Shown one piece after another: positions 43,220-54,799 of a DNA stretch of 64,000 nucleotides. The first letter of the stretch is position 1, and every line of letters begins with the position of its first letter. The notes under the pieces were generated by a model, which was given only the letters and a program-made list of their open reading frames with translations, was not told the DNA's origin and did not search any database. Where the stretch lies: the NCBI GenBank assembly GCA_036873755.1, contig JAVTVY010051596.1, positions 1 through 64,000 on the forward strand, given 5' to 3'. The position numbers and the translations under genes are program-made. Source of the stretch: Hanleya hanleyi (lineage: Eukaryota > Mollusca > Polyplacophora > Lepidopleurida > Hanleyidae).

Positions 43220-43831
43220 GGACATTTCCCCCATGGACAATTCCCCCAGTGGGCATTTGCTCCAGTGGACATTTCCCCCAGTGGACATTTCCTGCACCCT
43301 ATATTTTTAGGTTATTTTGAACATGGTTTTCAAATAATTCTCTAATAACGCAATTTTTGTTCTGTATATAAAGATATAAGGATTTCCACATATGTTTTAC
43401 GATAATTGAGTCAGCACATTTTAAAACAATATAAAAGATGTATATTTGGTATATAGCGTAACATTAACTGTTCGTAGGTCGGTGTCATGAAGCCATTTCA
43501 TGAGCATAAAACCGAACTGAAGTGAAAACTGAGGTAAAAAAATAGAACAAAATAATATTGTTTAAAAATACATCTTTTATTTTACCACAATATGATATGT
43601 TTTCTTAAAATGTTAAAATATATAATATGATTTATATGTTATCACTATGTGATGCATTATATTGTTTAAAACTGTGCTATATAATATATGATGTGCCAAA
43701 TTATTTAAAAACTATGTTCAAAATAACCTAAAAGTATAGGGTGGGGGAAATGTCCATTGGAGGAAATGTCCACCGGAGGAAATGCCCATGGACATGTCCG
43801 CTGGTGGAAATGTCCATTGGAGGAAATGACC
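43220..43831. mobile_element. Foldback element with GGACATTTCCCCCAGT minisatellite arms
   Basis: The left arm (43220-43345) has four ~17-bp GGACATTTCCCCCAGT-type units, then CCCTATATTTTTAGGTTATTTTGAACAT. The right arm (43709-43831) is its reverse complement (ATGTTCAAAATAACCTAAAA, then GGAAATGTCCATTGGA units). The centre is AT-rich and non-coding. No target duplication resolved. Confidence 0.75.
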
Positions 43832-43864
43832 TGGATTCGTCCGGGAATTGGGCGTGTGTTTGTG

Positions 43865-43995
43865 GTGAGATGGGGGGGTCATTGATAAATATGGTATCAG
43901 GTGAGGGGGGTCACTGGTAACCTTCCAGCCAAAGGAGGGGGGGTCACACATAACTTAAGATCATCAGCTGAATTTCCACCGCCCCCCCCCCTCAA
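43865..43995. repeat. G-tract repeats
   Basis: Three loosely spaced GGGGGGGTCA boxes (43872, 43902, 43938) followed by a C tract. Low-complexity sequence adjoining the foldback element. Confidence 0.5.
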
Positions 43996-44836
43996 GATAA
44001 ATTTTGAACGGTCCCTTATAATTAATATTAAAATACGATATCTTGTTCAAATCTAAGGCAGGAAACATTTATATATACATGCAAGATGGTACAAATTGTT
44101 TAGACAGACTTTTGTTACATATAATAGAAGAATACTAACAGATTCATGTATGATTGCAGAGCTGCAGATTAAGTCATTTTTTCTAAGAAAAACATGATAG
44201 GCAACAATACTATATTATCAGTGTTTATTTCCGTATCTGGAAACAGTTGTGTATAAATTTTGAGATACAAATATTAGATAGCTCAGGAGGTGGATCGAAA
44301 AATATAGCGAATAGGGAATACAGATTGAGAGAGACCAGCAGGATGAGTCTGGATAATGGTTCTCATAATTTGTTTTCTGCCAATTTTATATCTTGGACAT
44401 TCAAGGAGGAAATGAAATTCATCCTCAATTTTACTCAGGCTGCAATTTTTACATATACGATTGAGTAGAGGAGTTTTTTAATAGCGCCCTCTATTTTCAA
44501 ATCAGCTGTATTTAGAGGTAATAGCATGCTGTAATTTAGAATCTTTCAGTGTCAAAAGATAAGGAGAGAATTCTGGTTTAGACTTAAATAGACCGTATGT
44601 TCTAAGTTTACTATCGGGTGATGAACACTTTGTGAAAATTGTATCGAATAACTTGATTAGTTCAGTATGTACACTTTGTTGCTAAATTTTGTTGGACGGG
44701 CGGAATTGATTTTAGTTGAGTGATTTTTTTGGTTGAGTGATTTTAGAATGTGATTAATGCCGGAAAACCAGCTGGCGTCACCAAGAGTCCTATCTGTCAA
44801 GTAAGCTTGATGGCGTATACATATCTCGCTTAGTAG

Positions 44837-45433
44837 CATTTGCTAGATCCTGTGTTAAATGTGACGATTTTAATCAACGTCACAAAACACTGGTGCAGAA
44901 ACTTAAAAAACAGGGCTATTCCACCAAGCGCCTACACTCAAAGTTTCTCAAATTTGGCGATACATATCGCATGCTGATAGCAAAATACGAACGTAGCGTG
45001 CAAGATCTATGGCGCTACGTTTCGTAACTTGTGTCTAATTCCGCTTAACCCGGGGCTAGGGGCCGTATGAACCCATGTACTTCAAGATCCTCATGGTACT
45101 CATATGAACAGTCACAATCAAAGCGTGACTGAGATACATCATTCTTTAGATGACGACTTTACAACGAATATTATGGATTAAGAATACTGATCAGCGATAC
45201 GGATTTGATATTTTTGGAACATCATGATGTCTTGCCGGCATCATTGAAAACTGTTGACCGCTTCTCTCTTGCAGGAAACAAGCCTATGTTTTTGTATACT
45301 ATGGTTGTCTTTTTGAATTTGGTGCTAATACTGTTATATGGAAAATGGAATAGGTCTTTGGATTATGGACGCGGATATTCTCTAATGGACGACGGCTGGA
45401 TTATGAATGACGGACTAGACGCTTGTAATTATA
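44837..45433 (+). mobile_element. 5'-truncated retroelement RT tail inserted in the LINE
   Basis: A 597-bp insertion flanked by TAGTAG (44831-44836, 45434-45439); its removal restores the LINE frame (KSSR-LLSEI). It opens mid-gene with FARSCVKCDDFNQRH, KLKKQGYSTKRLHSKF and KYERSVQDLW to a TAA near 45027. This is the C-terminus of a metazoan RT family with an ARxC...DF..RH signature that I know from mollusc, coral and amphioxus genomes but cannot place in a named clade. The 3' region ends in TGGACGACGG-type words and GACGCTTGTAATTA, without poly(A). Confidence 0.75.
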
Positions 45434-45439
45434 TAGTAG

Positions 45440-46081
45440 TCTAGATGATTTTAACTGTTCAAGTCGAAGCCAGTAGTTTACCATTTTAATGATTATGTCA
45501 ATGGACGAGGGATAGATGCCTAACTCAGCCATACATCCAATATTGCTTGCCGTCTTTGGTAAATGCAGTATAGATTTACATATTTTGATTGCAGTGACAG
45601 TGGGGATAACTCTATCCCAGGTGTCAAACAAGCCACCCTTATTTTTGATGAGTTGGCATCCCCAGACTTTAGGTGTTAGTTGGTTTTATTATACTATTAT
45701 ACATCTTTACAAGAGTGTGAACTGGGGTATTGTCAGCAGTGCTTAAATTTGAACGCAATTTGAACCATGCTGGTAGGGATTTATTTTTTAATGTGTTCAT
45801 GGTGGAGCTAAAGTTACCATTGCAGGTTAATAGGATTCCAAGATAGCAGTAATATAAGAGGATACAAATTCTAATGGGTAACTATCATAACTAAATGTGT
45901 AGTTTTTGTTACTGCTCTTGAATGTGTCATTAAACATAACAATTTTAGTTTTTAGGTAATTCACAGATAATTTCCAGTGAGAACAAAATACCTGAAGGTT
46001 GGAGAAATTATTCTGCAGCCCAAGTGGAGTAGTGGACAGTAAAACAAGATCATCTGCAAACAGTAAATGTGAAATTTTATC
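45440..46081 (-). pseudogene. LINE reverse transcriptase C-terminal part
   Basis: FADD catalytic box encoded at 46060-46049, followed by readable RT thumb and connection in two frames. The frame 45631-45401 (FDTWDRVIPTVTAIKICKSI onward) is continuous to the insertion boundary. Several stops lie between 45840 and 45640. The catalytic Asp pair is present; the remaining palm motifs upstream are lost. Confidence 0.75.
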
Positions 46082-46129
46082 CTAATTTTGTCCTAAGTTT
46101 TAACCTAATTTTACGACGTACAAATTAGC

Positions 46130-46486
46130 GTCATTTACGTCATAGAATATGTATTATTTCCAACCGAAGTCTCCTCAGCATATATCGCAGACCCCAACAG
46201 CATGTACGTACAACAATCCTACTGACAAACAAGGAAATATGTGTTCTAACTATTCAGCATGTCATTTTACATCCGTCAATAGTTATGTACAGTAATGTAA
46301 CTCAGCGGAATATTACACAGTCTCAAATACCCGTTGCACCTTCCAGTTATTCAAATACGCGAGCTCAATTATGTGTTGCTGGTGCTGTCGGTTCTAACCG
46401 TGTGAATGACTTGAACTCCACCAATTCATTGACCATGCTGAAGCACTATCTGCTCCAAGCTGTTGGAGCTTTGGACAACTGCTGAG
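46130..46486 (+). pseudogene. Possible LINE ORF1 remnant
   Basis: Two overlapping frames (46150-46302 and 46285-46485) encode Gln/Asn/Ser/Thr-rich sequence (for example MYYFQPKSPQHISQTP; NVTQRNITQSQIPV). They lie 300 bp upstream of the endonuclease frame on the same strand, where an ORF1 product would end. No zinc knuckle or RRM is visible, so this is a positional guess. Confidence 0.3.
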
Positions 46487-46800
46487 TGCTCTCACAAGTA
46501 TATCAATATGTATCATTGTGATGTGACAACTTGTCGTGCCAATGAATCTTTAATCGCTTTACACATTCAATGAGATATACAATCGATCTCTTCCGTCGGA
46601 TGGAACTTAACATTGTGCACTCTCTAACTTTGGGCTCATTAATAATTGAATATTATCTATAGAATATCATGAATAATTTAAGATATAATGTACTGTGTTA
46701 TTGTTATACTGTAAGTGCACGTATAATTTACTGTTATCATTTATGAATAGGTCTGGGCGCTCCCAGAAGGAGACTTGCATTATCATAAGGTTCAACCATC

Positions 46801-47902
46801 ATGTCGCCACCAAGTAGGGATATGTATATTAAGTATACATGCTGGAATGTTTCCGGTTTATTGTCAAAATTAGATGATAGGGATTTCCTGTCCTGTATTG
46901 ACAAGTACAATTTTATTAGTATTGTTGAATCCTGGCTTAGCGAGAAAACCAAAGATGAATTAGAGATACCTGGTTACAAGATTTATGAGACCACTAGGCC
47001 GATTCAAGAGGGGAAAGGGGGGGGGGGGCGCGATAGTGTTTTATGTGAAGATAGCTTTGAAGAAATATGTTACCGGTACTCTTCTTATTAAATCGGATTA
47101 CCTGTTATTAGTTAAAGTCAGTAAATCGGTGTTTGGTTTTGACAAAGATATCATCATAGGTACTGTGTATATTCCACCTGTTATCTCTCCATACTGGAAC
47201 AATCACGTGTGTGACCCTGTACGTGATATCACTGAACAACTACATAGATTCAATACTGATTGCTATACACTTCTTGGAGGGGATTTCAATGCCTGCACAG
47301 GTAACTTAACTGACTTTATTGCTCAAGACAATGATCAACATATTCCCTTACCAGATGTATATACTATTGACTCTGTAACTCCACGACAGATTTCCGATTC
47401 GAAATCTAATACTTTCGGAAGGCAACTTATTGATATGTGTATTATGATGCAACTTAGAATCCTCAATGGCCGGTCAAAGGGTGATCGTTTGGGTGCCATC
47501 AACTCTTACCAGTATAGTGGGACCAGCGTTGTTGATTATATACTACTCTCTGAACCTTTACTTGTTTATTGTGACTACTTTTGCGTCCGTCCACTAAGTT
47601 ATTTTTCCGATCATTGTCAGCTCAGTTCAGAGCTGAAATACCTCAATCTTAAACCAGATAAATACAAATATGAGTATGAAGCCCCAAAAGGGAAACTCAA
47701 ATGGGTAGACGGTAGTCATACTTTATCAGTTAATGCTTTATCTCACTCAGACATAGCCACCTCTCTAAATAACTTCATTATGAAACCTTATACACTTCAT
47801 CAAGATAGTGTCAATATTGCTGTACATGATATGCAACACATACTCAATAGTGTTGCATCACGTTCACTACAACAATTCAGGGTTCGTCGTTCTAATGTTT
47901 AA
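46801..47902 (+). pseudogene. LINE AP endonuclease domain (frameshifted)
   Basis: Start ATG 46801. APE-type endonuclease motifs in order: YTCWNVSGLLSKL (metal-binding Asn), ISIVESWLSE (catalytic Glu), IVFYV, VYIPP, LLGGDFNACTG (Asp/Asn pair), SVVDYILLSE (Asp) and YFSDHCQLS (terminal Asp-His). A G9 run (47020-47028) causes a frame change after EGKGGGG. A TAA at 47900-47902 stands where the frame otherwise continues TSNKRKW up to 47923, where a transposon cuts it off. All active-site residues are present, so decay is recent or slow. RT is missing. Confidence 0.85.
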
Positions 47903-48074
47903 ACATCAAACAAACGAAAATGGTTAGGGACGGTTCATTTTTTACCAGGGGGGGTGGGCCGGGGGGATCAAGGGGGGGACTAAATTTTTTTCCAATGAGC
48001 TGGAGGGGGGACCAAAATTTTCGAATTTGGTTTTAAGGGGGGGACCAAAATTTCTACATTCAGTATTTTGCAAA

Positions 48075-50258
48075 GCAAACATTTTCTGTCATATTCTCAT
48101 GAAAACCTTCACCAATGCTTTGAAATAAGTCAATTTGGCATGGCAAAATATATTTCAACATTTAAATTTCTTTTTCTTGAACCAAGCAGCAGCACAACAG
48201 GTCCCAGTCACGTCTCCTCAACCACCACAACTCATTTGCGTACACTTCGCCATCCATAAGTCTTACAGCGTACGTATAGATGACCGAAATGGTTACCGTA
48301 CAGGTTGCACCACAACAGGCACGGCGGAGCCGGGTGGGGGAGGGGGGCGCTACGGGGGCTGAAGCCCCCTCAATAATTTGGCCAACTTTTCTAAAATTCA
48401 TATGATGTCAATGCAAAAATACTTCAATGAATACGTATTTTCGAAATGAATAGTAAAATGAATTGTCTGCTTCGCATATCTATATCTAACACTATTTACA
48501 ACTGTCCAGCATTAGTGGGCCAGCTAAAGCTCTAAAAAAAATTTTTACCGGCATTGTTTAGTAATTTTTAGGTTCACAAAAGGTTAATAGTATTATACCA
48601 TATAAAAGATGGTGGAGATAAATGACTGAATCCTCACACCATGTATGCCACCAATTTCCAAGACGAAATGCCGCTAAAAACATATGACTCCTATGCCCTG
48701 GACGTTTCGTGATATCAGCGAAGATAAAATACTGTTATTTGATTGTTCAGCCTTGCATTCATCGGCGGAGCAGGAGGGGCCAATACCAATACTTTCAGCA
48801 AAAACAGGAAAAAACACGAATACACACATACATACACGAAACAAAAAATAGACAGAGAAAGATAAAGACCCGATAGAGTGACGCGAAAACACCTATATCT
48901 GTATTGAATGCAGATTTTAATTTCCGATAAGTTATAACCATGAGATTACAACACATATAAGGGAAGTGGGAAGAGGTGCCGACATACTGACAGAGTCACA
49001 TGACTTCACAGTATAGTCTTCCGGTTAACCTATTCTAAAGTACATATCAAGAATCTAACGTGTGTTGTATCTCAGGTACGCTTTTATTGTACCTGTTCAT
49101 GTGGCAACTTGGATGGTATGACCACACGGCCCCTAGCAGCGGCATAAGCGGTATTAGATACAAATCTAGAGAGCTATGATGGAAATGCTCTGACAACTCG
49201 TATATTTGTAATTGGTGAGCTGTTTCGCTGTGACAACTCGTACACTGGGGTTTGGTGAGCTGTATCGTCGTCAGATGAAAATGACGGCATTCAACACCAA
49301 AGACTAGTCTGTAAGGCCCGATGTCGACCCAGCATCAACTTCCCACAAATGCCTTCCCACAAATGCAAGAGACATCCTTGCTTATTCGCATGATTTACAA
49401 GTTGTGTTCGTAAAATGCTGCTAAAGTACACGCTATACATGCTCGCCCAAATACTCGCCTCCGATTCTCGTTGTTGATGACTTCCTTCGCTGCATGTATA
49501 TCAACCAAGTTGTACGTATTCCATAACCTTGGTTGATATAGCGAATGAATTCGTCACAACGAGAATCGGTTCCTCCCTATGGACATACAGGAGCATGCAG
49601 TGGGCCGAGGTAAGTTTTAACCCCATCACGTATACCGGTAGCGAAGAGGAACGTTCGCTGACGGCGGTAGAATTTTCAATATACATGAATCACAAGGAGA
49701 CGAAAGGCTCCCCAACAAGTAGAAAAAAATCTCTGTGCCAGTGACATGATCGAAGCTTAATGAATATTTAGATTGAATATATTTGGATTGATATATATTT
49801 AAATTATTTATACTTTCGAACATCATTTTGCTTGGAGGTCAATATTTGAAAAAATGTTGGGAAAACAGGCAACACAAATAGAGTTTACACAGGCGAGGAT
49901 TTCTTGTTTTATTGCTCGGAAATACGCTAGAACGCCTCTCGGGCCGTCTAAGACCCCTGGAGCTTCCGGGGCCTAGGCGGCCCCTGGACCCTCGCCTAAT
50001 TGTGCTGTCATAGTAGCCCCCCCCCCAAATCATGAATTGCTTCCGCCGTGCCGGACTATGAACGCATTCAGTGGAAATAATTTTATTAAACACCAAAAAA
50101 CTACCAAAATTTGGAACATACAATGTAGTATAGTGACCTGTCTTACACTTCCTTATTTCCTATATTTTCCTATATTTTATTAAGAAAATTCCAATATTTT
50201 GGCAAATTTCCTTCTATGTTTTCTCCTATATTTTCACTGTGAGCCACTTGCAGGCCTG
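48075..50258. mobile_element. Longer relative of the hAT-type MITE, inside the composite
   Basis: 48075-48250 matches the left half of 26828-27318 (CTCATGAAAACC, GAAATAAGTCAATTTGGCA, GAACCAAGCAGCAG), and 50040-50258 matches its right half (GCATTCAGTGGAAATAATTT, ATATTTTCACTGTGAGCCAC, TTGCAGGCCTG). The ~1.8 kb between is absent from the MITE. The left terminus CAGGCCTGCAAG is not found here and seems replaced by the composite's end. Part of the GC repeats lies inside. Confidence 0.65.
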
Positions 50259-51090
50259 TGTTTTGTTTGTGTTTTAAACCAGGAAGTCAAATGGAGTCAG
50301 GCAAATTCTTCAATATCGATGCGTGTTTATGCGAAACAAATGTGAAAATAGAACCATAAATCTATATACATTGTGTTCAGATTTAATTCCGTGAAAACGC
50401 GTAAAATGCATCTCCGGTAACCTGAAACCCCGGAGCATCCGGGGCCTAGGCGGCCCCTGGACCCTCGCCTGTCGGGCTCTGAGGACCGCTTATTTCAGCT
50501 TTGTGTAACTGAATCGGTATCATACTGGTTCTAATGTTCCATGATGTAAACGTCGTCGCTTTTTAATGTTTCTCCTGTGTTAAATATAATTAGAGCGTCA
50601 AATACAATCATATGAAGTACGATTTTTTCAATATCGATGCGTGCTCATAAATGCAAAACAAATCTGCATACATTATGTTCGAATTTATTTCCTGGAAAAC
50701 GCTTAGAACGCATCTCCGGAGATTTGGAATTCGGAGCTTCCGGGGCCTAGGCGGCCCCTGGACCCTCGGCTGTTGGGCTGTGAGGATTTCCTTGTATTAT
50801 CTTTGCGTGAATGAATCGTATCGGTAGGCATATTGAGTTCCCCTTAAAAAACTAAAAGTCATCGTTTTGTATGCATGGTATGTTTTAAATATAACTCGAA
50901 AGTAAAATGGATGAGGTTTTAAATATTCGATGCGTGCTTATAATTGCGAAAAAATCGTGAAAATAGAACCATAAATTTGCATGCAGTATGATCAGTTTTA
51001 TTTCTGAGAAAAGGCTCAGAACGCATCTCTGGCGATCTGGGACCACGGAGCTTCCGGGGCCTAGGCGGCACCTGGACCCTTGACAGTTGT
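49950..51090. repeat. Four GGCCTAGGCGGCC repeats at ~310-460-bp spacing
   Basis: The block CGGAGCTTCCGGGGCCTAGG followed by CGGCCCCTGGACCCT occurs at about 49968, 50431, 50735 and 51047. Each is preceded by a CTxGAACGCxTCTC(C/T)GG box ~30-40 bp upstream and followed by CTGTGAxxxT. Spacing from the second copy on is ~305-312 bp; intervening sequence also aligns (GATGCGTGxTxATAA, TGAAAATAGAACCATAAAT). Confidence 0.8.
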
Positions 51091-51402
51091 GCTGTGATAG
51101 TGCTCCCCCCTTTCAGTTACGTTTCCAACGCCACTGATCATATAGCCATGTACTTGCATTAGCATCTTCATCACATTAGATTTTCTTAGTTGCTCAAGTG
51201 TCCACATCTTGTATTTAGTTCATCATGAAAAGATAGGACCTTGACGTTCTGATTTTCGAGTAATTGGTGGGGGGGGGGGACCAAAATTGTCTTTGTCTGC
51301 TCTTGGGGGGGACCATAATATTTACACATTCAGTCTGGGGGGACCAAACATTTTTGTGGCCTACTGACCGGAACCCCCTGGTAATAAATGAACCGTCCCT
51401 AA

Positions 51403-52509
51403 AATGTATCGGGGCGCAGTATTGGCTGCATATCACCATAGCCCAGGAATGGCTGTAGTCTCGAATGGCTGTGTAACCGAATACAGCCCAGGTTCCTCCT
51501 ATACACAATACATCCCACACATTGAACTTTGAATGACATTGTCCAATATCCTAACTGCACACGAAATAAAACGGCAGCGAGTAATAATAAACTATACCCT
51601 ATTTTCCTCTACATTGGTCCTTCTCGCCGCCTGCCAACTCTCAACACTTAATAATTCCTCGTTCTTGAGATATCATCTTTTAATCACGCCTTCACGGAGT
51701 TTTCTGACATATTTTGGACTCGTATTTTGAATGTCTCAGCATAACGAAGACAGCCACGCCCACCTACACGCGCATGCGTTGGACTGTCAATCGAACTGGC
51801 CCGAAAAATCACGCATGCACCACGGCTTGTATTCAAATGACATCGCCATCTCCGGCAAAGTCCATGCAAGGGAAATTTGCATCACTGACAGTTGAATGGC
51901 GGTCAGCTGAATATTCAAATCCCTGAGAATCTTGAACAATTGATGATAACTTAAGAATGAGGGAATACCGAGAGTTCTAACTTGGAGGGAAGTGACAAAA
52001 GACTACAAGGAGAATAACGAGGTACATTTTATTAACACCAGCTACTGTGTTCTTGTATGTGCAGCCGTTAAATCTTCCGAAACGTCAAAACTTCGTGGTA
52101 TGAAACGTAAAGGGAAGGAACTACAGCTGTGTAGGGAAGAACAGCTACTCCACCTACACAGCAAAGGTTCTATAGCTACATATCACCACATATAAATGAT
52201 ATGATATTAATGGATTAAATAAATGATTGATGTCTTTCTGATTTATCCAGAATTTCGTTTCATGCTATTTCGAAGCTCACATTATTCTTGCAAGTTAAAG
52301 TTAGGCTCATTTTGTTTTCGACAATTCAATTCATTCAATTTTGTCAGGTGTTGATATTTGGACCCCAGTCGATGTGTCAAATTGTTGGCCCAAGTCGGGT
52401 GTACCTGTATCTTGTTAGATAATGTGAGAAAACATACATACCCAGTATTTCCTTTTTCATGTGGAAAGTTTCCATTTGTACATACCCCATATTACTCGAC
52501 ATTCTATGT
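51403..52509. other. No recognisable feature
   Basis: Short open frames only; a CGCGCATGCG word at 51769 is isolated. Nothing supportable as a gene. Confidence 0.45.
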
Positions 52510-52765
52510 TTGATTGGCCTTGTGTCGTGATGACCTGTGCTGTATCCCTCCCGCTGGGTTATAATGAGCGGTGTATTTCCCCCTTGTGTTGGCCTGTGTT
52601 GTGATGACCTGTGCCCTATTCCTCCTGCAGTGGATTATATTGGCCTGGTACTTAACAATATTATGTTAAGTTTCCCCCCGTGTGTTCGCTTGTGTCGTGA
52701 TGACCCGTGCCGTACCCCTCCTGCTGGATTATAATGAGCTTAACAGTACTTAACAATGACTTGTG
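52510..52765. repeat. Three-unit tandem repeat
   Basis: Units near 52518, 52588 and 52690 share TGTxGTGATGACCxGTGC, TATxCCTCCxGCTGGxTTATA and ATGAGC. Middle and last units also contain ACTTAACAATA. Diverged minisatellite just upstream of the second DIRS copy. Confidence 0.6.
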
Positions 52766-52799
52766 ATTTTCATGCTTGGTTATATAAAAAAAGGTGGGG

Positions 52800-54061
52800 G
52801 GGGGGGAGACCGCATAGGCTGTGTCCTATGAGCCAGGCCGACCAATCAAAAGGCTAGCAACCATCTGTTCTCTATGGTAGTCACAGTCTAGCTCTATGAG
52901 CCTGATGAATTAGGTTTTTGTTTTTGCAGTACGCGAGCATCGCTCAGGTATGTTCATCACTGACAGTTCTGTATTGGTCTAACTATTTAATACTATTTTT
53001 CAGTTATGCCTCCCCATCGTGCAGCCCGTAAAGGGGGCAAGCTGGCCGTGGCGAAGGCGCAGGCGAATTGGCGGACTGCTGTCAAATATTTGAGGCATTG
53101 AGGGGTTGGGAGACATAAAGTATCCAACGCATGGTCCACGTCTTAGATGATTTCCTATTCATTCATAAGGACAAGTTGAAATGCAGTCAGGACCTGGTTT
53201 CCTTCAAATCTATGTGTGAGAACATAGATGTACCATTGGCCCCAGATATGACGGTAGGTCCTTCACAGATTCTCCCTTCCTGGGGTGCGAGCTGGATACA
53301 GTAGCCTTCGAGGCCCGTCTGCCTCTCGACAAACTTGCCCGCTGTTACGAATTGATCAATACCTGTCTAAACAAGGATAAAATAACCTTGCATAGCCTGC
53401 AACAAATTCTAGGTACCTTGAATTTTGCTTGCAATGTGATAGTTCCAGGTAGGGCTATCCTTCGAAGGTTGCATGATCTCACTATCGGAGTGTCGAAACC
53501 TTATTACCAAGTCGGTTAGAGACGACCTGCTGATGTGGCTTTCATTTCTGAGAGATTTTAATGGTAGGTCATTATTCCTAAGTTTGGAATGGTTGACCTC
53601 GGATTCCCTGGCATTTTACACGGACGCTTCTGGTGGCTTAGGTTATGTGGCAGTGTTTGGCAAGCATTGGTTTTCTGGGTCATGGGACACAAACTGGCGC
53701 CACCGGAATATCACTTTACCTGAGTTGTACCCGGTCGTCCTCGCTATTGAATTATGGGGAGCCTCACTTAGCAATCAACGTGTCAGGCTGTTTACCGATA
53801 ATCTGGCCATGGCATACATCATCAACAAGCAAACAAGTAAGGAAAACAGGGTTATGTCATTAATCCGGCGTGTGGTTCTTTCAACTCCAGGTTTGGGAAT
53901 TCCGACCTCTGTCACCGGAAGCAAACAGCGAGCCAACCCAACTTCCACCCCTTCCTCCACTGACCTGGTGAATCGGCTATCACAGCTAGTCGATAGCTCT
54001 TTGGCTCCACCATCAGTCCTCAGCTATTCACAGACTTGGTTCATATTCTCGGGGTTCTGTA
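52800..54061 (+). mobile_element. Second DIRS copy, internally deleted and 3'-truncated
   Basis: A leader from ~52810 (CATAGGCTGTGTCCTATGAGC) precedes a short ORF1 start (53006-53101). This joins directly to late RT (53125-53510), RNase H (53520-53840) and the first part of the recombinase (to 54061), where the LINE begins. Most of ORF1, the N-terminal RT and the RNase H/recombinase junction have been deleted. It belongs to a different subfamily from the 8443-12179 copy, judging by RT and RNase H wording. Confidence 0.75.
53006..53101 (+). pseudogene. DIRS ORF1 start fragment
   Basis: ATG 53006 opens 31 codons (MPPHRAARKGGKLAVAKAQA...) to TGA at 53099-53101. The basic, Ala/Lys-rich start and its position before RT fit the N-terminus of a DIRS gag-like ORF1. 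The sequence jumps to RT within 30 bp of the stop, so the rest was deleted. Only position and composition support it. Confidence 0.4.
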
Positions 54062-54117
54062 CAGTTTCAGTTTCAGTTTATTGGCATAAGAATCAGCGTA
54101 GCTGTTTTTCATCTTAG
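53125..54117 (+). pseudogene. DIRS RT end, RNase H and recombinase start
   Basis: RT: MVHVLDDFLFIHK (catalytic LDD), then after a frameshift near 53270 FLGCELDT, EARLPLDKL and LQQILGTLNFAC. After another frame change near 53510: SVRDDLLMWLSFLRDFNG, and RNase H with SLAFYTDASGGLGY (catalytic Asp), ITLPELYPVVLAIELWG (Glu, Glu) and RLFTDNLAMAYIIN (Asp). It then passes into DLVNRLSQLVDSSLAPPSV and YSQTWFIFSGFC, the N-terminus of the tyrosine recombinase. RNase H residues are complete, unlike the 10.3-kb copy. The frame ends inside LINE sequence (54062 on). Confidence 0.85.
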
Positions 54118-54253
54118 CACAAATAATATACATATATACATTAACGGGATAAAACAAAATATAGTTAAACAACAAAATATGGATAAAAACAAATGAAAAC
54201 ATCACATACTATTATTGCACTGGTTATGATACAGTATATGCATCACTAAGATA

Positions 54254-54799
54254 TTAAAACGGCTCTACGTGACTTAAAATATGATTTTTACAATGTCGTT
54301 TAAAAGTTTGGATTGTTCCACAGCTCTGGATCTCATTTGGGAGGCTGTTCCAACACAACGCCCCAAGATGGGTCAATGAATTTTTGAGACAATTTCCTCG
54401 AAAGAGGCCGTTTACAGCATTTCTGGTGTTATGAGGGTGAACATCCGAGGCAAGTTTGAAGCAATTTTGAAAGTGAACAGGCATTTCCTTGTTCAAAGTT
54501 TTCCAAACAAGTACACATCTATTAAAATAAAAACGCTGTTTCACACTTAACCATTTACATTCTCGTAACATGTCAACTCGGTGAGTTCGAGCACCACATT
54601 GCAATATTATCCTCATAGCTCTATTTTGTATCCTTTGCAATCTACCAATATCACTAACATTTGCAACACTATAGACTGTGGAACAATAATCCAAGTGTGG
54701 TAGGACAATGGTGTTATACAGAGTAAATTTGGCATCCTTTGGAATAAAAGGCCCGACTCTTTTCAGGACCCCAATGCTCCTATTGAGTTTTTTGACTGT
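54254..54799 (-). pseudogene. LINE C-terminal domain
   Basis: Continues the RT frame after the TAA at 54800: TVKKLNRSIGVLKRV, LDYCSTVYSV, LQRIQNRAMRIIL, LRECKWLSVKQRFYF, PHNTRNAVNG and LGALCWNSLPNEI...FKRHCKNHIL, then stop at 54254. This region follows RT in CR1/L2/jockey-like elements; its function is not well defined. After it come ~190 bp of 3' UTR and the TGAAAC tail. Confidence 0.82.

Larger units (their letters stand above)
44230..46081 (-). mobile_element. APE-type LINE, 3' half, interrupted
   Basis: From 46081 down to ~44230: RT palm LFADDLVLLSTTPLGLQ, a KTKIVMFN thumb segment, the GLFDTWDRVIPTV connection, an NIGCMAELGIYPSSID block, then (after the 44837-45433 insertion) LLSEICIRHQAYLTDRTLG and a C-terminal zinc knuckle CKNCSLSKIEDEFHFLLECP (C-x2-C...H...C). 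This order is typical of a LINE group common in amphioxus and molluscs. The 5' part (endonuclease, early RT) is missing, and stops and frameshifts occur at several places. Confidence 0.82.
47924..51402. mobile_element. 3.5-kb TIR composite element
   Basis: The ends TTAGGGACGGTTCATTT and TTACCAGGGGG (left 47924-47955) recur inverted at 51370-51402. The element interrupts the plus-strand LINE. Both ends carry GGGGGGACCAAAAT boxes in direct orientation. The interior includes split matches to the hAT-type MITE and four GC-rich repeats. No transposase frame is readable, so it is non-autonomous. Flanks AAATGGT and AAATGTA are similar but not identical, so the target duplication is unresolved. Confidence 0.7.

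Noticed and set aside
45205..45444. Membrane protein of 79 residues
   Set aside because: It lies in the 3' tail of the truncated retroelement, and the ~130-bp copy at 56 kb shows it is transposon sequence.
47010..47030. Programmed frameshift in the LINE endonuclease at the G run
   Set aside because: Homopolymer slippage or a sequencing error explains it better; no stimulatory structure was seen.
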